DNA of 64,000 nucleotides. It comes from an uncultured Pseudomonadota bacterium. GTDB taxonomy: Bacteria; Pseudomonadota; Gammaproteobacteria; Burkholderiales; SG8-39. Position numbers and translations under genes: made by a program. The DNA lies in NCBI GenBank assembly GCA_903834835.1, contig CAILKO010000052.1, positions 22,653 to 86,652 on the forward strand, read 5' to 3'. Under the pieces are notes generated by a model. That model did no database searches and was not told the origin of the DNA. It was given only the letters and a program-made list of their open reading frames with translations. Below are positions 63,859-64,000 of the stretch, piece by piece; within the stretch, counting starts at the first letter, position 1; each line of letters opens with the position of its first letter.

Positions 63859-64000
63859 GTGTTAAGTTGCAATAGGTTGTTCCCACCGAGGCGGGAAGCT
63901 GGAGGGCAGTAGCCTAATGCTGAGTGGGGCCTGCGGGTGTTGTAGTAGGCAAGGAATGCAGGTAGCCATGCAGTGCGCTGTGCACTGTTTTGCCAGATTC
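63855..64000 (-). CDS. IS481-family transposase, C-terminal fragment (runs off window)
   Basis: The minus strand encodes a C-terminal piece with AWLPAFLAYYNTRRPHSALG, the DDE-integrase end of IS481-type transposases, ending LLQLNT and a TAG that uses the CTAG at the insertion edge. The rest lies beyond the right edge, so intactness cannot be judged. It is absent from the ORF track because it is short and partial. Confidence 0.85.
   Translation of the reverse strand, partial: IWQNSAQRTAWLPAFLAYYNTRRPHSALGYCPPASRLGGNNLLQLNT
63860..64000. mobile_element. End of an IS481-family insertion sequence
   Basis: The element end reads TGTTAAGTTGCAATAGGTTG, close to the ends of IS481-type elements (TGT-AAG... 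CAATAGGTTG). It abuts GCTAGG, which fits the NCTAGN target preference described for Bordetella IS481. Only one end is in the window. Confidence 0.75.

Overview
The window is one GC-rich, densely packed stretch of a bacterial chromosome. Gene content points to a free-living proteobacterium, most likely a betaproteobacterium of the Burkholderiales/Rhodocyclales type. The reasons are two branched-chain-type ABC uptake systems (one next to an acyl-CoA ligase), a TRAP transporter, paired acyl-CoA dehydrogenases, FolE2, a LitR/CarH-type B12 photoreceptor with photolyase, and an IS481-type element. That assignment is inference from gene content; no rRNA, tRNA or CRISPR array was seen.

Layout. (1) 1-4243, minus: acyl-CoA ligase followed by livG-livH-livM (livM runs off the left edge). 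(2) 4.5-15.3 kb: seven MFS transporters around two acyl-CoA dehydrogenase genes; the order dehydrogenase-dehydrogenase-MFS-MFS-MFS looks like one minus-strand operon. (3) 15.5-20.7 kb, minus: a TRAP system with one dctQ and one dctM but three successive dctP genes, each followed by its own terminator. (4) 21-34.6 kb: another MFS gene, a divergent extradiol dioxygenase with an FNR-like promoter, an RNase D-like exonuclease, a cupin protein, a YgiQ radical SAM protein, an SDR, a dihydroxyphthalate-decarboxylase-like protein, an MCE lipid-transport pair plus lipoprotein, an alpha/beta hydrolase, DUF1993 and a predicted methyltransferase. (5) 34.7-39.4 kb, minus: recQ, a YaiI/DUF188 protein, photolyase and a LitR/CarH-type regulator. 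(6) 39.5-47.7 kb, plus: divergent from the regulator, folE2, two CFA-synthase-like methyltransferases, three tiny membrane proteins, DUF1295, lipocalin, fatty-acid desaturase, flavin oxidoreductase and DUF1365. This reads as a light-responsive membrane-lipid-modification regulon resembling furan-fatty-acid gene sets. (7) 47.8-49.3 kb, minus: an MFS gene behind a glutaredoxin-fold protein that has lost both active-site cysteines. (8) 49.5-54.2 kb, plus: a complete livKHMGF operon. (9) 54.2-58.9 kb, minus: four MFS genes with start/stop overlaps. (10) 59-64 kb: dienelactone hydrolase, DUF1643, an EamA-type transporter, a DEAD-box RNA helicase, an unknown protein and the end of an IS481-family element.

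Two patterns cut across this layout. First, there are 13 MFS genes in 64 kb. Eleven share a distinctive signature (GHxxGxSAxxIG followed by GE.R.L), and they fall into physically separate sub-clades, as expected from local duplication. They sit beside acyl-CoA metabolism and organic-acid uptake genes. Second, a 22-bp near-perfect palindrome (ATAGTAACGTATATGTTACTAT) occurs five times, always outside the body of genes, at 11-17 kb intervals, and four copies lie at or within about 21 bp of a stop codon. I recognise no described element with this sequence and location preference.
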